Notes: generated by a model from the sequence alone, not told the origin. A stretch of DNA of 64,000 bases from Paralithodes platypus (GCA_032716605.1 CM064481.1:20640811-20704810), one strand, 5' to 3'. Positions 33,291 through 44,498 are shown, counted from the first letter of the stretch. Program-made: numbers and translations.

Positions 33291-35685
33291 GCTTCCCGCA
33301 TTCCCGCGCATCCCCAAGCGTAGCTGTGTTATTTACCTGTAGAATGGCATTAAGTAGAGCTCTCTAAGTCAACTGGTTGAGCTGTGATGATGATTTCATT
33401 GGAGATAACTTTATGGCCAAAACAGCCACTTTACACTACTATTCGATACTTAACAACAACATACAGGCACACACGAACAAGCGACGCTCTCCTTCTTGTG
33501 GCCGGAGATGCGGGGCGTCGGTCCAGCCGGCTGTTGTTTACATGCGTCGGACCGAAGCCTCGCACACGAAGCTCACAGGCTTTCAACCACTGGGCGTTCA
33601 AGAGCCCTTCCGGGTACCTGTTATATGCTTTTTTATGGGCGTTCAAGAGCCCTTCCGTGGTGAGAGGGTTAACCTAGCCTATCCTAACCAAAACCTAACC
33701 TAACCTTAAATAACTAGTATAGCCTATTAGTGGAATATTTATGAATGTAAAATGTAAAAAAAAAAATTGTAACATTACCAAATTATTGAGATATAGGCTA
33801 GCCTATGTACAGGTTCACCCCCCCTAGGGCCCCTACACAGGATTATATCCGTACCGTTTCATAGGCTTCAGCTTATATACCAGTACCGTACTGGGTACCT
33901 AAAAAATAATGGTAAGGATGTAGTATTCGGGCGTAGGCTACCGCCTGCCAGGCCGTGCCTTGTTTACACTACTTGCATGTTCGCATCTATTTTGACTGTC
34001 GTGGGATACAATAATAGGTTGACCGTTGAGGAACTAGGCAGTAGGCTAGATGAGAATTTCAACAAGCCCTGGGGAGGGGCAAGGCGGTGGTGAGGGCTCC
34101 TCAATAAATCCTATAGGCGGCCCCTAATCCCTATTATCCCCTATAATCCCACGGCATGACGGCAAACTGTTATTGTCATAGGCTATAGCCTAGCCAGGGT
34201 GTCGAATGACGCTGTTTTTTTTAGTGATAACACAAATGAACTTTCTGTATAGTGATAACAAAAAAATAATCCTAGGCCTAGCCTACTTATTTTTATATTA
34301 TTATTTTAAAAGTTAGACATCTAAAATAGGCCTAGGCTTAGGCCTACTGTGTTCCAAAACTCAAGAGTAGCCTAGGCTAGGTTAGCCTAGCCTAGCCTTA
34401 CAAAAAAACAAAAAACAGGAATGTTGGTCTAGGCTAAGTTTAATATACACTTCCCAGGTCATTTTAACAGTTCTATTGCTTCTATATATCATATAATACA
34501 CCATAGAGTAAGTTTTTAATAACTAGAAAAAAAGGTCATCTTCTAAATAATTACCATAATTGAGGACCTTCGCCGTTCCCGGGTTAAGAGTGGGCTCTGA
34601 GTCTTAGCCTACCTGAACCAGATTCCCAGCTGCCTAGCTAACCTTATTTTTTACTGTCTTTAACCTCAAATCTTCCTTGATCTTCATTAGCCTATCAATA
34701 CATTATACATAGCCCCACTAGTGGGGGCAGTCCTAAGATTGTTGGATAATGGGTTATCCTAAGCCTAATACGCCTAGCCTCAGCCTAGGCTACTCATTTC
34801 TGCTTCAAATCATCGTTATCATCATAGGCCTAGGCTAATACAAGTAGGCCTAGGCCTATACAACACTAGGCCTAGGCTTATCTGAAAAAATAATATGCTT
34901 GGCTACTTACAAAATCGCTGTTTGGTGCTTGCTAGAAGTCAGGTTTATCCAAAGTATCACCTTGAACTTATACCTTATATATAATGAGTTCCCCAAGATT
35001 AATATGCACAATTTTAGAATGTGTAGGGCACTCGCAATTCACATGAAGTCAATGTTATATTCCAGCCCCTTAATTCACTCTATTTTCCACAAATATATCG
35101 GTAAATAACAGCTAAACACATTTCCAAGTGTTCCACAGTTGATTGGCGGCAAGCTAATTTGACGTCATCATTGGATTATTCTCGGAAACACCACAATGGA
35201 AAACATAGCTGATATTGGTTCGTTGTTTTCCATTAATCCAACCACATATATACCCCTGAAAAATCAATAATTCATCATAAAATCGTACTAATTTATAGCT
35301 TACCTTATGCCTCAAGGTCTTGCGCTCTTTGTCAAACACATAAAATTGATATTCATTCACTATTTTTGAGAAATTAGAGACCCCATAAAATTAATACATA
35401 CGAACAAATATCGTGTATTTTGGCGGGGGGTTAACTGGGATCATTTTTCATCAGAAAACTAACATTCAAACTTAAATTAATATTTTACATTATTCATTTC
35501 AGTGAAATTCAGTCAATATATTAAACACATGGAGTAGTTTAGTTAATATATACATAGTTTTAGATAAATATCTATTATTATCCTTTAATCTACATATTAT
35601 TGAGCATTCGAGTGCCAATAAAATTACGGTAGTTGTGTTCGTCTTGACTCAGCCTTCGGCGCAATATAACATCGGAGTGTAGGGG
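33291..35685. other. Low-coding region
   Basis: No gene is supported. Notable items are a 21-bp direct repeat (33592-33612 and 33637-33657), abundant GGCCTAGG palindromic words, and one TGACGTCA (35160-35167) between two inverted CCAAT boxes (GATTGG at about 35141, ATTGG at about 35171). An open frame at 33377-33703 has no recognisable domain. Confidence 0.5.
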
Positions 35686-35716
35686 TACATTGGTTGTTTG
35701 TTTGTTTGTTTGTTTT
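35686..35716. repeat. (TTTG)n microsatellite
   Basis: About five perfect TTTG units near 35694-35714. Confidence 0.85.
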
Positions 35717-36705
35717 AGCGGACTCTCCCATCCAGGAGTTCGTTCTATGAACGATGGCTGTTTCCTTATTGTAACTTATATTTGTTATATTGGTGCTAAA
35801 GTCAGTCACCTCATCCGAACCGAACAAGTTGTGTTTTCACAGTGTAAACAAATAGCTCGCATGACTCGAGCTCTGGATTTATCCATTTATATTTACATTA
35901 GTAGCTGCATTTGGACTTCAATACAGGTGATATATAATAGTTCTAAGATCATAGCCAATGTAGAGTACAGTGTAGAGCAAAGCAACTATCGTTTGATGAG
36001 TTTAATGTAGAAATAGAATGGCAGGTTTAGCGGGGCTCCCGGCCGCCCCGGGACAGTCACAGGCTCGCAGCCAATTTCAGTATCAATATTTTTTCAGATG
36101 TTAGGTTCGGGATCACAAAGAAAATGGGCAAATTTTGGCACACTGGTACATGAGGATGACAATAAGTAGAGGGGGGCCAGCACCCGGGGTCGAGACGCTT
36201 CGCAGCAAGTGACGTTTCTCCTCAGGTTCGGTCAGAATTGGTTATGCCTGTTCGCAGCAAATGAATGAGACGGTTCGCAGCAGATTCGTTTAACTGCAAA
36301 AGTTAATAAACTATAAACTCCAGCTTTTGTTACTTGTCTTACAGCAGTGTTCCCTACCTATACTGCTGACTTTTAAAATATGGACCGGTACCAGTAAGCA
36401 GGCTTTTTAGTTCACCATCCAAAATACGATTATGCATTCAGTTCTTCCACACCTTTTATTCTGAATATTTTTTTGTTTTAACTTTCTTAGTAAATATATT
36501 TATATTTTGTATTCCAATACAAAAGATACTAAGCGATATTTTGTGTATAGTGCAATTATGCAGGTATTATCGTACCGGTACTATCTAGGATACATTCTAG
36601 CGCATTCCTTAAGGCTATCCCTCAACACCATCGCATCGCATTCCTAATGTCAGTGTAGAGTATATTTGTCTCTACCATAATTGTACACAAGATTGATAAT
36701 TGTAC
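35717..36705. other. Intergenic, nothing recognised
   Basis: No coding frame supported. The word TTCGCAGCA occurs three times at 36200-36285. Confidence 0.45.
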
Positions 36706-36964
36706 ACCTGTGAGAACCACCAAACCATTATTGCTCCTCCATCAAACAAGGTAGTTATCACCCACCACCCAACCCTACTATCGCCTTTAAATTCTAGTTA
36801 TCTGTCAATATCAAATATAAATATACAAAAGTATGTTTTTTTGTATATTTTTATTTTGATATTGACAGATAATTTGAATTTAAAGGTGATAGTAGGGTTG
36901 GGTGGTGGGTGATAACTACCGTGTTTGATGGAGGAGCAATAATGGTTTGGTGGTTCTCACAGGT
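36706..36964. repeat. 259-bp near-perfect palindrome (foldback element)
   Basis: The left arm from 36706 (ACCTGTGAGAACCACCAAAC) is matched by the right arm ending at 36964 (GTTTGGTGGTTCTCACAGGT). I count about 120 bp per arm with roughly six differences and a loop of about 12 bp. There is no protein frame. A hairpin MITE is the simplest reading. If transcribed it would form long double-stranded RNA. Confidence 0.95.
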
Positions 36965-37230
36965 AAGCCACGGTAGCCTTGTTCGTTTCTGTGTCATTAA
37001 TGTGTGACTTTAACCTCATGACACAGGGACAAGTGGCTTAATTATACACTTTTGGTAATGCACTATATTGACGAAAATTAGGGCACGGTGTGAAAAAACC
37101 CTGTGTCAAAATATCATACTGATCCAACTGTTTGTTAAGAAGTTATTCCCGAAAAACGATGTAACACGGCCTCTGAAACCCATAGTAGGTCTCTCCTGGT
37201 GCTGGCAAGTTTTAGTTTCTGTGTGAGTTA
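36965..37230. other. Intergenic, nothing recognised
   Basis: Nothing supported between the palindrome and the 3' end of LINE B1. Confidence 0.45.
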
Positions 37231-37273
37231 TTTCTTACAGTTTCTTACAGTAGATCCTCTGGAAAAAGGCAAA
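37231..37273 (-). mobile_element. LINE B1 3' terminus with decamer repeat
   Basis: Read on the minus strand, the element ends with CTGTAAGAAA repeated. LINE B2 ends at 58911-58930 in the same way. Short 3' direct repeats of this kind are known for CR1/L2-type LINEs. Confidence 0.75.
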
Positions 37274-39052
37274 CTATGCCTGTGTATCCAGCTCAGTACC
37301 AGTGCTTGCACTGCTGCGGTCGTTCACGGTGTTGGCGGCGGCGGTAGCAGACGCAACATTTTTACTATTCTGTATTTTTGTTTTATAATCAAACTTCAAA
37401 TCTTGTCTTCCCCATGCTTTATCAAGATTACTTTCAAACTCCCTTATTGATTCGGAATCGACTACATACTGGGGCAGTGCGTTCCACTCATTTACCACTC
37501 TATCACAAAATGAGTTCTTCGCCTTCTCAAGCCTATTTCTTTCTTTGTAAATTTTCTTAGAGTGTCCTCTCGTTCTTGTTCCCTCCCGCATCAAGAAGAT
37601 ACCTTCACACACATCCTCATCGTACTTTCCTGACACTATCTTAAAAGTCTCTATCATATCCCCTCTCTTTCTCCTATATGCCAGTGTCGGAAGTCCCAGT
37701 GTCCTCAACCTCTGCTCATAACCCGCGTTCTTCAACGTTGGTACCAGCTTGCTAGCTCTTCTCTGCACTTTCTCCACTGCTTCTATATCCTTTACCATAT
37801 ATGGAGCCCACACCTGGTTTGCATATTCCAGGTGTGGCCTAACCAGCGCTGTATATAGATTCCTGAAGATTTCTTCGTCAAGTGACACAAATGTCCTCCT
37901 TATCAGCCCTACAATTCTATTGGCTTTGTTTATCTTTTCCGCTAAATGTTCTGAGAAATTTAACTTATTATCTATCACTACTCCTATATCCTTTTCTGCA
38001 CTCACTTCCTCCATCGCTTCATACATACTGTATCCTACCTTGTCTATCTTGCTGGTCCCAATCCGCATGTACTTGCATTTTTTTGGATGAAAAGGCATTA
38101 ACCAATGCTCAGACCATCCCTTCATGCCCTCCACATCTCCTTGAAGCAAACCCATATCTTCCTTACTCCTCACTCTTCTATACAGTTTAGTGTCATCCGC
38201 ATACAGGTATACCTCACTTCCATTAGTTATAACTTCAGGCAAGTCGTTGATAAATATAACGAACAGCAATGGTCCCAACACAGATCCCTGAGGTACCCCA
38301 CTTGTAATTTCCCTCCACCCCGAGCCTATTCCATTCACCAATACCCTCTGTCTCCGATCTTTCAGGAAGGCTTCTATCCATTTCACACATTTCTCCCCTA
38401 TATTATAGCTTCTAACTTTCTCTATTAACCTTTTATGTGGGACCTTATCGAAGGCCTTCATAAAATCGCAATATACCACGTCTATTACATCACCATCTTC
38501 TAAAATTTGCATCCAATCATCTACCACCTTAATTAGCTGTAGTACCGTCGACCTCCCCGGCAAGAATCCAAACTGTCTCCCACTGAAAAGTTGGTTTGAC
38601 TTCATATGATCCATTATTCCTTCTCTAATTACCGTTTCCATTAGTTTACACACAACACTTGTCAAACTGACTGGTCTATAATTCCCTGGGTCATTTCTCT
38701 TTCCCTTCTTAAATATAGCTGTTATGTTCGCCTCTCTCCAGTCCATCGGGATTTGTCCTGTATTAAACGATACCTCAAATAACATTTTCAATGGCTCTAC
38801 TAACATCTCCCCTCCTTCCTTTATGATTCTTGGGTGTATCCCATCCGGTCCCGGTGACTTACTTCTATTCATTTTTTCTATAGCCCTTCTTATTCTAGCA
38901 TGGGAAAACTCTACTAGTTCTAGTGCCGGTGCCTGTTTGATGGGAATAGTAGGCACTGCATCCTCCGACTCCACTGTTAGTACCCCCCCAAAGTATTTCC
39001 CCAGCACCTCTGCTTTCTCCTTATCAGTCTCCGCTCTACTCCCATCATTCAA
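37274..39052 (-). CDS. LINE B1 reverse transcriptase part of ORF2
   Basis: This 592-residue open frame is the RT half of a CR1-like ORF2. It shows [81 protein letters not shown] and the catalytic YLYADDTKLY, then HLEYANQVWAPY and NEWNALPQYVV near the C terminus. All RT motifs are intact. The triplet at 39052 is TTG and lies inside the coding sequence. The endonuclease part ends at a TGA at 39049-39051 in another frame, so the two halves are offset by one base. B2 has the identical offset. Confidence 0.85.
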   Translation of the reverse strand: MNDGSRAETDKEKAEVLGKYFGGVLTVESEDAVPTIPIKQAPALELVEFSHARIRRAIEKMNRSKSPGPDGIHPRIIKEGGEMLVEPLKMLFEVSFNTGQIPMDWREANITAIFKKGKRNDPGNYRPVSLTSVVCKLMETVIREGIMDHMKSNQLFSGRQFGFLPGRSTVLQLIKVVDDWMQILEDGDVIDVVYCDFMKAFDKVPHKRLIEKVRSYNIGEKCVKWIEAFLKDRRQRVLVNGIGSGWREITSGVPQGSVLGPLLFVIFINDLPEVITNGSEVYLYADDTKLYRRVRSKEDMGLLQGDVEGMKGWSEHWLMPFHPKKCKYMRIGTSKIDKVGYSMYEAMEEVSAEKDIGVVIDNKLNFSEHLAEKINKANRIVGLIRRTFVSLDEEIFRNLYTALVRPHLEYANQVWAPYMVKDIEAVEKVQRRASKLVPTLKNAGYEQRLRTLGLPTLAYRRKRGDMIETFKIVSGKYDEDVCEGIFLMREGTRTRGHSKKIYKERNRLEKAKNSFCDRVVNEWNALPQYVVDSESIREFESNLDKAWGRQDLKFDYKTKIQNSKNVASATAAANTVNDRSSASTGTELDTQA

Positions 39053-40194
39053 CCCCCCACCAGCTCTGGGATCCCTACTCTTCTTGTTAATTTTTCCTGA
39101 ATGTACTTCCAGAATATTTTTGGATTATCCTTCACATTTCTAGCTATCTCTCTCTCCCTCTCCTTCACCCCCCTCCTTGTTTCCCACCTTATTTTATTGT
39201 TTATTTGTCTGCGTTCCAGATCCACTTCCTTAGCCTCTATACTAGACCCCCTGTTCTTTTTTAACAATTTTAATCTTTCCCACAATCGTTTCTTTCTTCT
39301 AATCAATATCCAAAGCTTTCTTTTCATTGGCAATTCTGGGTTAGTTCTTTTCCTCAATTTTGTTTTATCCTTATATTCCCTTACTGGTACACTTTTGGAT
39401 ACAGCATTCTCCAGTTTGACTCTAATTTTCCTCCACATTCCTTCAGCGTCTTCACCGTTCAAATATTCCCCCCAGTCAATGTCCAAACACCGTCTCAGCA
39501 GCTCATAATCTGCTCTATCATACATGTATATTTTTCTATTGCTTTTATTATCCCTCTCCGATTTAATGTTACAACTAAAGCTTATACAGGCATGGTCACT
39601 ACGACCTATAGGGCTATCCACATTAACATGTTCCACTATATCCTCTTCATTGCTAAAAATCAAATCAAGTACACTCCCCTGCGTCCCATCTCTATATCTT
39701 GTCATCTCTACAATATGTTGCGTTAAAAAACAATCTCTCACTTTCTCTATAAACTTATTTTCCAGGCTACCCTGTCCCGCTGGAGTAGTACAATTTGCCC
39801 AGTTGATCCTTGGCAAATTGAAATCTCCAATCAAAATTTTATATTTGTTCTCTCTATTATCTATCTCCTCCATTGTTTTCAGTAGGTTATCATCCTCTCC
39901 CCTGCTATTATTTGGGCTTCTATATATAGAGGCAATTAGAATTGATCCTCTTACACATTTTACTTCAATACACAAATACTCACAATACTGCTGTCTCATA
40001 TCCACCTCATTAACCTTGAGCTCTTTTCTTACATAAATAAACAGTCCTCTTCCAACCTCTGCTCTAATAGCATTTCTCTCATATAACTCAAAACCCTCCA
40101 AACTATATTCCACCAGTTCCCTCTCAATTCTAACATTTTTTGGTCTTACTTCCTGTAGGGCTATGATATCAGGTTTTTCCTCTTCATCCTGCAA
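39049..40194 (-). CDS. LINE B1 endonuclease part of ORF2, 5'-truncated
   Basis: APE-type endonuclease with DIIALQEVRP (catalytic E), IASIYRSPNNS, ILIGDFNLPRINW, LDLIFSN and IGRSDHACI, followed by a basic linker reading RRKKRLWERLKLLKK and ending PELVGG. All key residues are present. Homology to B2 stops at 40208, so the copy lacks ORF1 and the first residues of ORF2, a normal 5' truncation. Confidence 0.85.
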   Translation of the reverse strand: MQDEEEKPDIIALQEVRPKNVRIERELVEYSLEGFELYERNAIRAEVGRGLFIYVRKELKVNEVDMRQQYCEYLCIEVKCVRGSILIASIYRSPNNSRGEDDNLLKTMEEIDNRENKYKILIGDFNLPRINWANCTTPAGQGSLENKFIEKVRDCFLTQHIVEMTRYRDGTQGSVLDLIFSNEEDIVEHVNVDSPIGRSDHACISFSCNIKSERDNKSNRKIYMYDRADYELLRRCLDIDWGEYLNGEDAEGMWRKIRVKLENAVSKSVPVREYKDKTKLRKRTNPELPMKRKLWILIRRKKRLWERLKLLKKNRGSSIEAKEVDLERRQINNKIRWETRRGVKEREREIARNVKDNPKIFWKYIQEKLTRRVGIPELVGG

Positions 40195-40208
40195 CCTACA
40201 TATCAGTT

Positions 40209-40960
40209 ATCCCAGGTTCGAGTCCCGGGACTTCCTCGTGAGCTTTGTAGGCCTATTTAATTCTGGGCTTTGTCTTCTGATTTGAGACATCATCTTTGTG
40301 TGTTACGATGTCTAGGCTACAGCTTCAACTTCCTTATAGCCTGAAACTCGCAAGTGGTCAAATTCCTAAATTGGTGTAGTGTAGCCTACTGGGTTTAGTG
40401 GTAATTATATAGGCTATCATATACTTATATGTTTGGCTAGCTGATATTAACCCGTCCAGTATATTATGTTCTGGCAACTAGTAGACTATTTTATTCAGTT
40501 TATTAAGAAATACTATTACTTTCTGTGTCTGTGGTCAAAAGATTTCTACTTCACCAGTTAGGAAGAATACACTTATTCAAACCAATCAGCCCCAGTAAAA
40601 ACCTGGCATAACAATATTAATACAAAAATAATAATAATAAACCCGTGTTGGTCAGTGTCAAGTTAGCTACTTTCCCACGACACTAGCGGTATTAAAGTTA
40701 AGCATCTTGATTTGGTAGCTGGTGTGGGACGGTTCGCCTCAGTTCCAATTATCGTCCGGGCTCGTTCGCCGCGGTAAGGCGAACCGTCACTTGCTGCGAA
40801 ATGTCTTGCTCCTCCAGCACCCCCCCTCAACCCATCATGTACCCAATTTGCCCCACAATTTCTCTCACCTACTTTACAACCACGCAGGGTGTCAATCCAC
40901 AAAATGTGAATTGTGTTATCATTAGGCCTATGGTTTATTATTTTGTTATCATTATAGGCC
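40209..40960. other. Intergenic with tRNA-like scrap
   Basis: Next to the B1 truncation point lies CCAGGTTCGAGTCCCGGGAC (about 40211-40232), a box-B-like sequence without the rest of a tRNA. Words related to GGTTCGC near 40735-40800 echo those at 36200-36285. No gene. Confidence 0.4.
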
Positions 40961-41138
40961 TAGCGCGACGGAGCGGCGAGTGCCAAAGGCGCGAGCTCTA
41001 GGGGGGTCCGGGGGCATGCTCCCCCGTGAACATTTTGAGACTTTAGGTGTCTAAAACAGCATTTCTTGCAATCTAAAAGTAATCAAGATGGAAAATATGG
41101 AGACTAAAATTGTGTCAATTTAGCCTATACAGTAGGTC

Positions 41139-41173
<35 letters not shown>

Positions 41174-41440
41174 AGGCTCATACTGTATATATATAGGCCT
41201 ATATATGTATAGCGCAACGGAGCGGGGGGGCATCCCCCCCCGGATTTTTTTTGAGAATTTAGGTGTCTAAAACAGCATTTCCTGCAATCTAAAAGCAATC
41301 AAGATGGAAAATATGGAGACCAAAATTATTGTGCCAATTTATTTTTATTTTTTAAAAATTATACTGTGTATATAGGCTATACTGTATATATATAGGCCTA
41401 TACAGTATATACCAAATTTTACCTCCGGATATAGGGCCGC
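40961..41440. repeat. Tandem duplication of about 240 bp
   Basis: Sequence from GCGCGACGGAGCGG (about 40963) to AAAATTGTGTCAATTTA is repeated from GCGCAACGGAGCGGGG (about 41211). Both copies contain TTTAGGTGTCTAAAACAGCA and CAAGATGGAAAATATGGAGA. A run of about 30 T lies at 41139-41169. Confidence 0.8.
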
Positions 41441-41445
41441 TTTAA

Positions 41446-41500
41446 CCCTTCCAGCCCGGGTGTCATTTTACTATGACACCGCGAAAGAAGGGCAACAGCC
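41446..41500. mobile_element. piggyBac-type terminus with hairpin
   Basis: TTAA at 41442-41445 is followed by CCCTTCCAGCCCGGGTGTC and then a perfect hairpin, GGTGTCAT-TTTACT-ATGACACC. The GCCCGGGTGTC core also appears at 49363 next to PB2. Its partner end is not resolved. Confidence 0.55.
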
Positions 41501-41648
41501 AATATGTAAACAAATTAAAGCAGTGCAGATTATTTCTCGACCATATCGCAGGTTAGTAGTGACGTTATTGGAGAGAAAGATCTCCCACGCAACCAAATGT
41601 GGTGAAAATTCGAACCTGAGCAGTGTTGAATCAAGTTGATAGGTCTAT

Positions 41649-42911
41649 CTATTGCCTGACGCCGTAATCACCGAAGGGGTGGCCACGAACGAACCGCCCC
41701 CATGCACCTTTGTCCCCAGTCAGTCGACGCCCCTCCCCCCAACCAGCACCGCCTTCGTTCATGTACTTCCTCACTCCATCCTTCCACCTCTCATTCGGTC
41801 TACCTCTCCCTCTCTGTCCCTCCACCTCGCTCTCGTACACCCTCTTAGTCATTCTCTCGCTTTCCATGCGTTCCATATGGCCGAACCATCTCAAGTTGTT
41901 CCTTTTCACACTTTCCAGCACATCTACCTCCACACCACACCTCCTTCTTACTTCCTCATTAGTCTGTCTATCCCTCCATGTAACTCCGCACGCACTCCTT
42001 AAGTAATTCATTTCCACTGCTCTCACTCTTGGTCTGAGTCTCTCAACCAACGTCCATGCTTCGCTTCCGTAAGTCAGTGTTGGGATTACCACACTGTCAT
42101 GCAAGGACTTCTTCACTTCCATACTGACCACCCTATTTCTTGTTACTGCTTTTAGCGTTCCTACAACCCTCTTCCCCTGTTGTACCCTCTCCTGCACTTC
42201 TTCATTCATAGTCCCATCTTTACTCAACACACTGCCCAGATACTTAAAAGAGTTGACAATCTCCATAGCCTGACCGTTCAGCTTCACCTCACACTTCGTG
42301 ACTTCACCCCTTTCGAAGACCATAACCTTGCTCTTCCCCGCATTTACCTTCAAATTCTGTTTTTCGCACACTGTTCCAAACTCATTTACCAGACCCTGCA
42401 ACTCCCATTCATTATCACTCATCAGAACTGTATCATCCGCAAACAGCAGTATAGGTAGCTTCCACTCAATTCCCTCCCTTTTCAGTGATACACCAACATC
42501 CACTGCTCTTGATAGTATTTCTTTCATAACTCCATCCATATATACAGTAAACAACCACGGGGACATCACACACCCCTGTTTCAAACCAACATTCAGGTCA
42601 AAGAACTCGCTCTGCTCACTCTCTACACGTACTGCCGCCTTTGCACCCTCATCCATGCTCTTCACTGCTTTCAGCAACTTACCCTCTACTCCGTATATTC
42701 TAAGTACTTTCCACAAACCTTCTCTATCCACTCTGTCATAGGCCTTCTCCAAGTCCATAAAGGCAACATACACCTTTTGTTTCTTCTCCAGATACTTCTC
42801 AACAACACAATTCACGGTAAAAATCTGATCTAAACATCCTCTTCCCTTCCTAAAACCTCCCTGCTCGTCGCCTATCCATTTCTCCGTTCTCACTCTCACT
42901 CTCTCAATCAC
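41649..42911 (-). pseudogene. LINE E2, RT ORF, 3' part
   Basis: A 420-residue open frame from ERVRVRTEKWIGDEQGGFRK to GHPFGDYGVRQ. It contains MDLEKAYDRVDREG, GLKQGCVMSPWLF and the intact LLFADDTVLMSD, so the catalytic aspartates are present. The RT is separated from its N-terminal part by the insert at 42914-44251, and the whole copy is 5'-truncated, so it is not functional as it stands. It serves as the empty-site reference for the SINE in E1. Confidence 0.85.
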
Positions 42912-42913
42912 TA

Positions 42914-44251
42914 CCGCAAAGTGGGGTAACTTCGTACTGCGGTGATAACTTCGGACATCGGCGATAATAAGTAATTAGACATTGTCATTATACTGTATAA
43001 TGGAAACGCTTTTTATTTTATTTTTTTGTGGGGTCCGTTTAGAAAAATGGCAAAGGAAGAGCATGTAAAAGTCCTAGGAAACTAACATGAGTATATGTAC
43101 ACTAAAAAAATATTATATATATGACGAAAATATGTAAATTTTTCGCTACTCTGCCAAACTTCTATCGCCCTGAAGAAATTTGTTTGTATGAATGATGTTG
43201 TGACAATTTTGTAGTAACATTACCAGAGACAACATCCACCAAGGGAAATTTGTTACACTTGTATAACGCCACAGCTAGAGCACTATCATTTAGCCGATTG
43301 TGTATTTAAAAAAAAAAATGCTAACTTCGGACATGGAACAAAACAATCGTTTGTTATTATTTGCCCTATGAAAATAATTCATAATACTTGTCCATCATTA
43401 ACATGGTGGTAAAAGATCAAATAATCATTCTCTGAACGCATAAAAATATGATAATATGCTAACCGATTTATGTATTTCGGATAATTCTGGATATATAATA
43501 TATATAAATTAGGAGAGGCATATATCTTGTCCAAATTTGTTTTTATCTGCCGAAAGAAACACCAACAAATACGTTATACTGTACCTATAAAAATGCTCAA
43601 ATTCATAAAAGTGTATATGCAGTGATATAGTATACATACCTATATATTTTCACTAGGCCTAGTTAATTTTCGAGTTATTGATTAGACAGCATTGGTTATT
43701 TTTCCTGCTCAATATTTTCTAAGAGTGAGCTCAATGCCTAACGAGAACAGATCCAAACAGAATACACTGTATATGTTAAACATCGTATATATCCCCCTCC
43801 TATACTGATTATACAGGCCTAAAAGTATGGACTGTGCATTTTCCACTTAAACATCGGACAGGAATAAGCAACAATAATAAAATATTCATATAAAATAGTA
43901 GGAGCCGAAAAATGAATGAAATAATGCCACGAACGTACAGTACGTCCGAAGTTCTCCTCAGTTTGTCCGGAGTTAGCCCAGCTTTCTTGGCAATCATTTT
44001 CCATAAGAAATCACCTATGTCCGAAGTTATCCATACATGTCCGAAGTTGTCAACTTTTCAAGCAAACTTCGGATATCATTTAGGATAAGGATATCTCTCT
44101 TATTATAGGGGTTAATTTTAAGAGGCTTCCTGGATTATGGCGCACTATCACCATACATCACTTGACCTAGTTAAATCTCTATAATGTGTTTACACTCGGG
44201 AGCAATTGTTAAAAAACATCGAAAAATGTCCGAAGTTACCCCATTTTACGG
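42914..44251. mobile_element. TA-flanked 1.34-kb element with iterated CCGAAGTT
   Basis: TA duplications lie at 42912-42913 and 44252-44253. The inverted ends are CCGCAAAGTGGGGTAACTTC and, read inward from the right, CCGTAAAATGGGGTAACTTC. LINE E1 at about 7080 is the empty site. The motif GTCCGAAGTT or its complement occurs about eight times inside (near 42945, 43322, 43944, 43971, 44018, 44038, 44068 and 44227), some with a mismatch. No transposase frame. The TA target suggests Tc1/mariner or pogo mobilisation. Confidence 0.85.
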
Positions 44252-44253
44252 TA

Positions 44254-44498
44254 CCCTACTGTATACCTTCCCTACTACGCTTAGAAGACATATTCCTCGG
44301 TGGTTACCACACACTCCTCTTTCCCCTTTGCCCTTATATAGGGGGACTATTATGCCAGTCTTCCAGTCATCGGGTGCACTCCCCTTCTCCCATGCTAGTT
44401 TGCACATTTTCCATACCCATTCTATCACTATCTCACCACCATACCTCAACATTTCCTCACACACTCCATCTGTTCCTGGTGCTTTCCCCAACTTCACT
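44254..44498 (-). pseudogene. LINE E2, RT N-terminal part
   Basis: The minus strand reads KLGKAPGTDGVCEEMLRYGG to LLSVVGKVYSR, the RT fingers region, and continues directly into 42911 once the TA element is removed. Homology ends at about 44498. Confidence 0.8.

Noticed and set aside
33377..33703. Two overlapping frames of about 100 residues
   Set aside because: No domain, poor amino-acid composition and overlap with a 21-bp direct repeat. I found no support for a gene.
35690..36010. 106-residue frame starting in the TTTG microsatellite
   Set aside because: The start lies in a simple repeat and the translation has no recognisable features.
37749..38428. Open frames on the plus strand across the LINE B RT
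   Set aside because: They are antisense shadows of the RT gene on the minus strand, with low-complexity Leu/Ser/Phe-rich translations. The same holds for plus-strand frames at 59420-60814 and 60772-61704.
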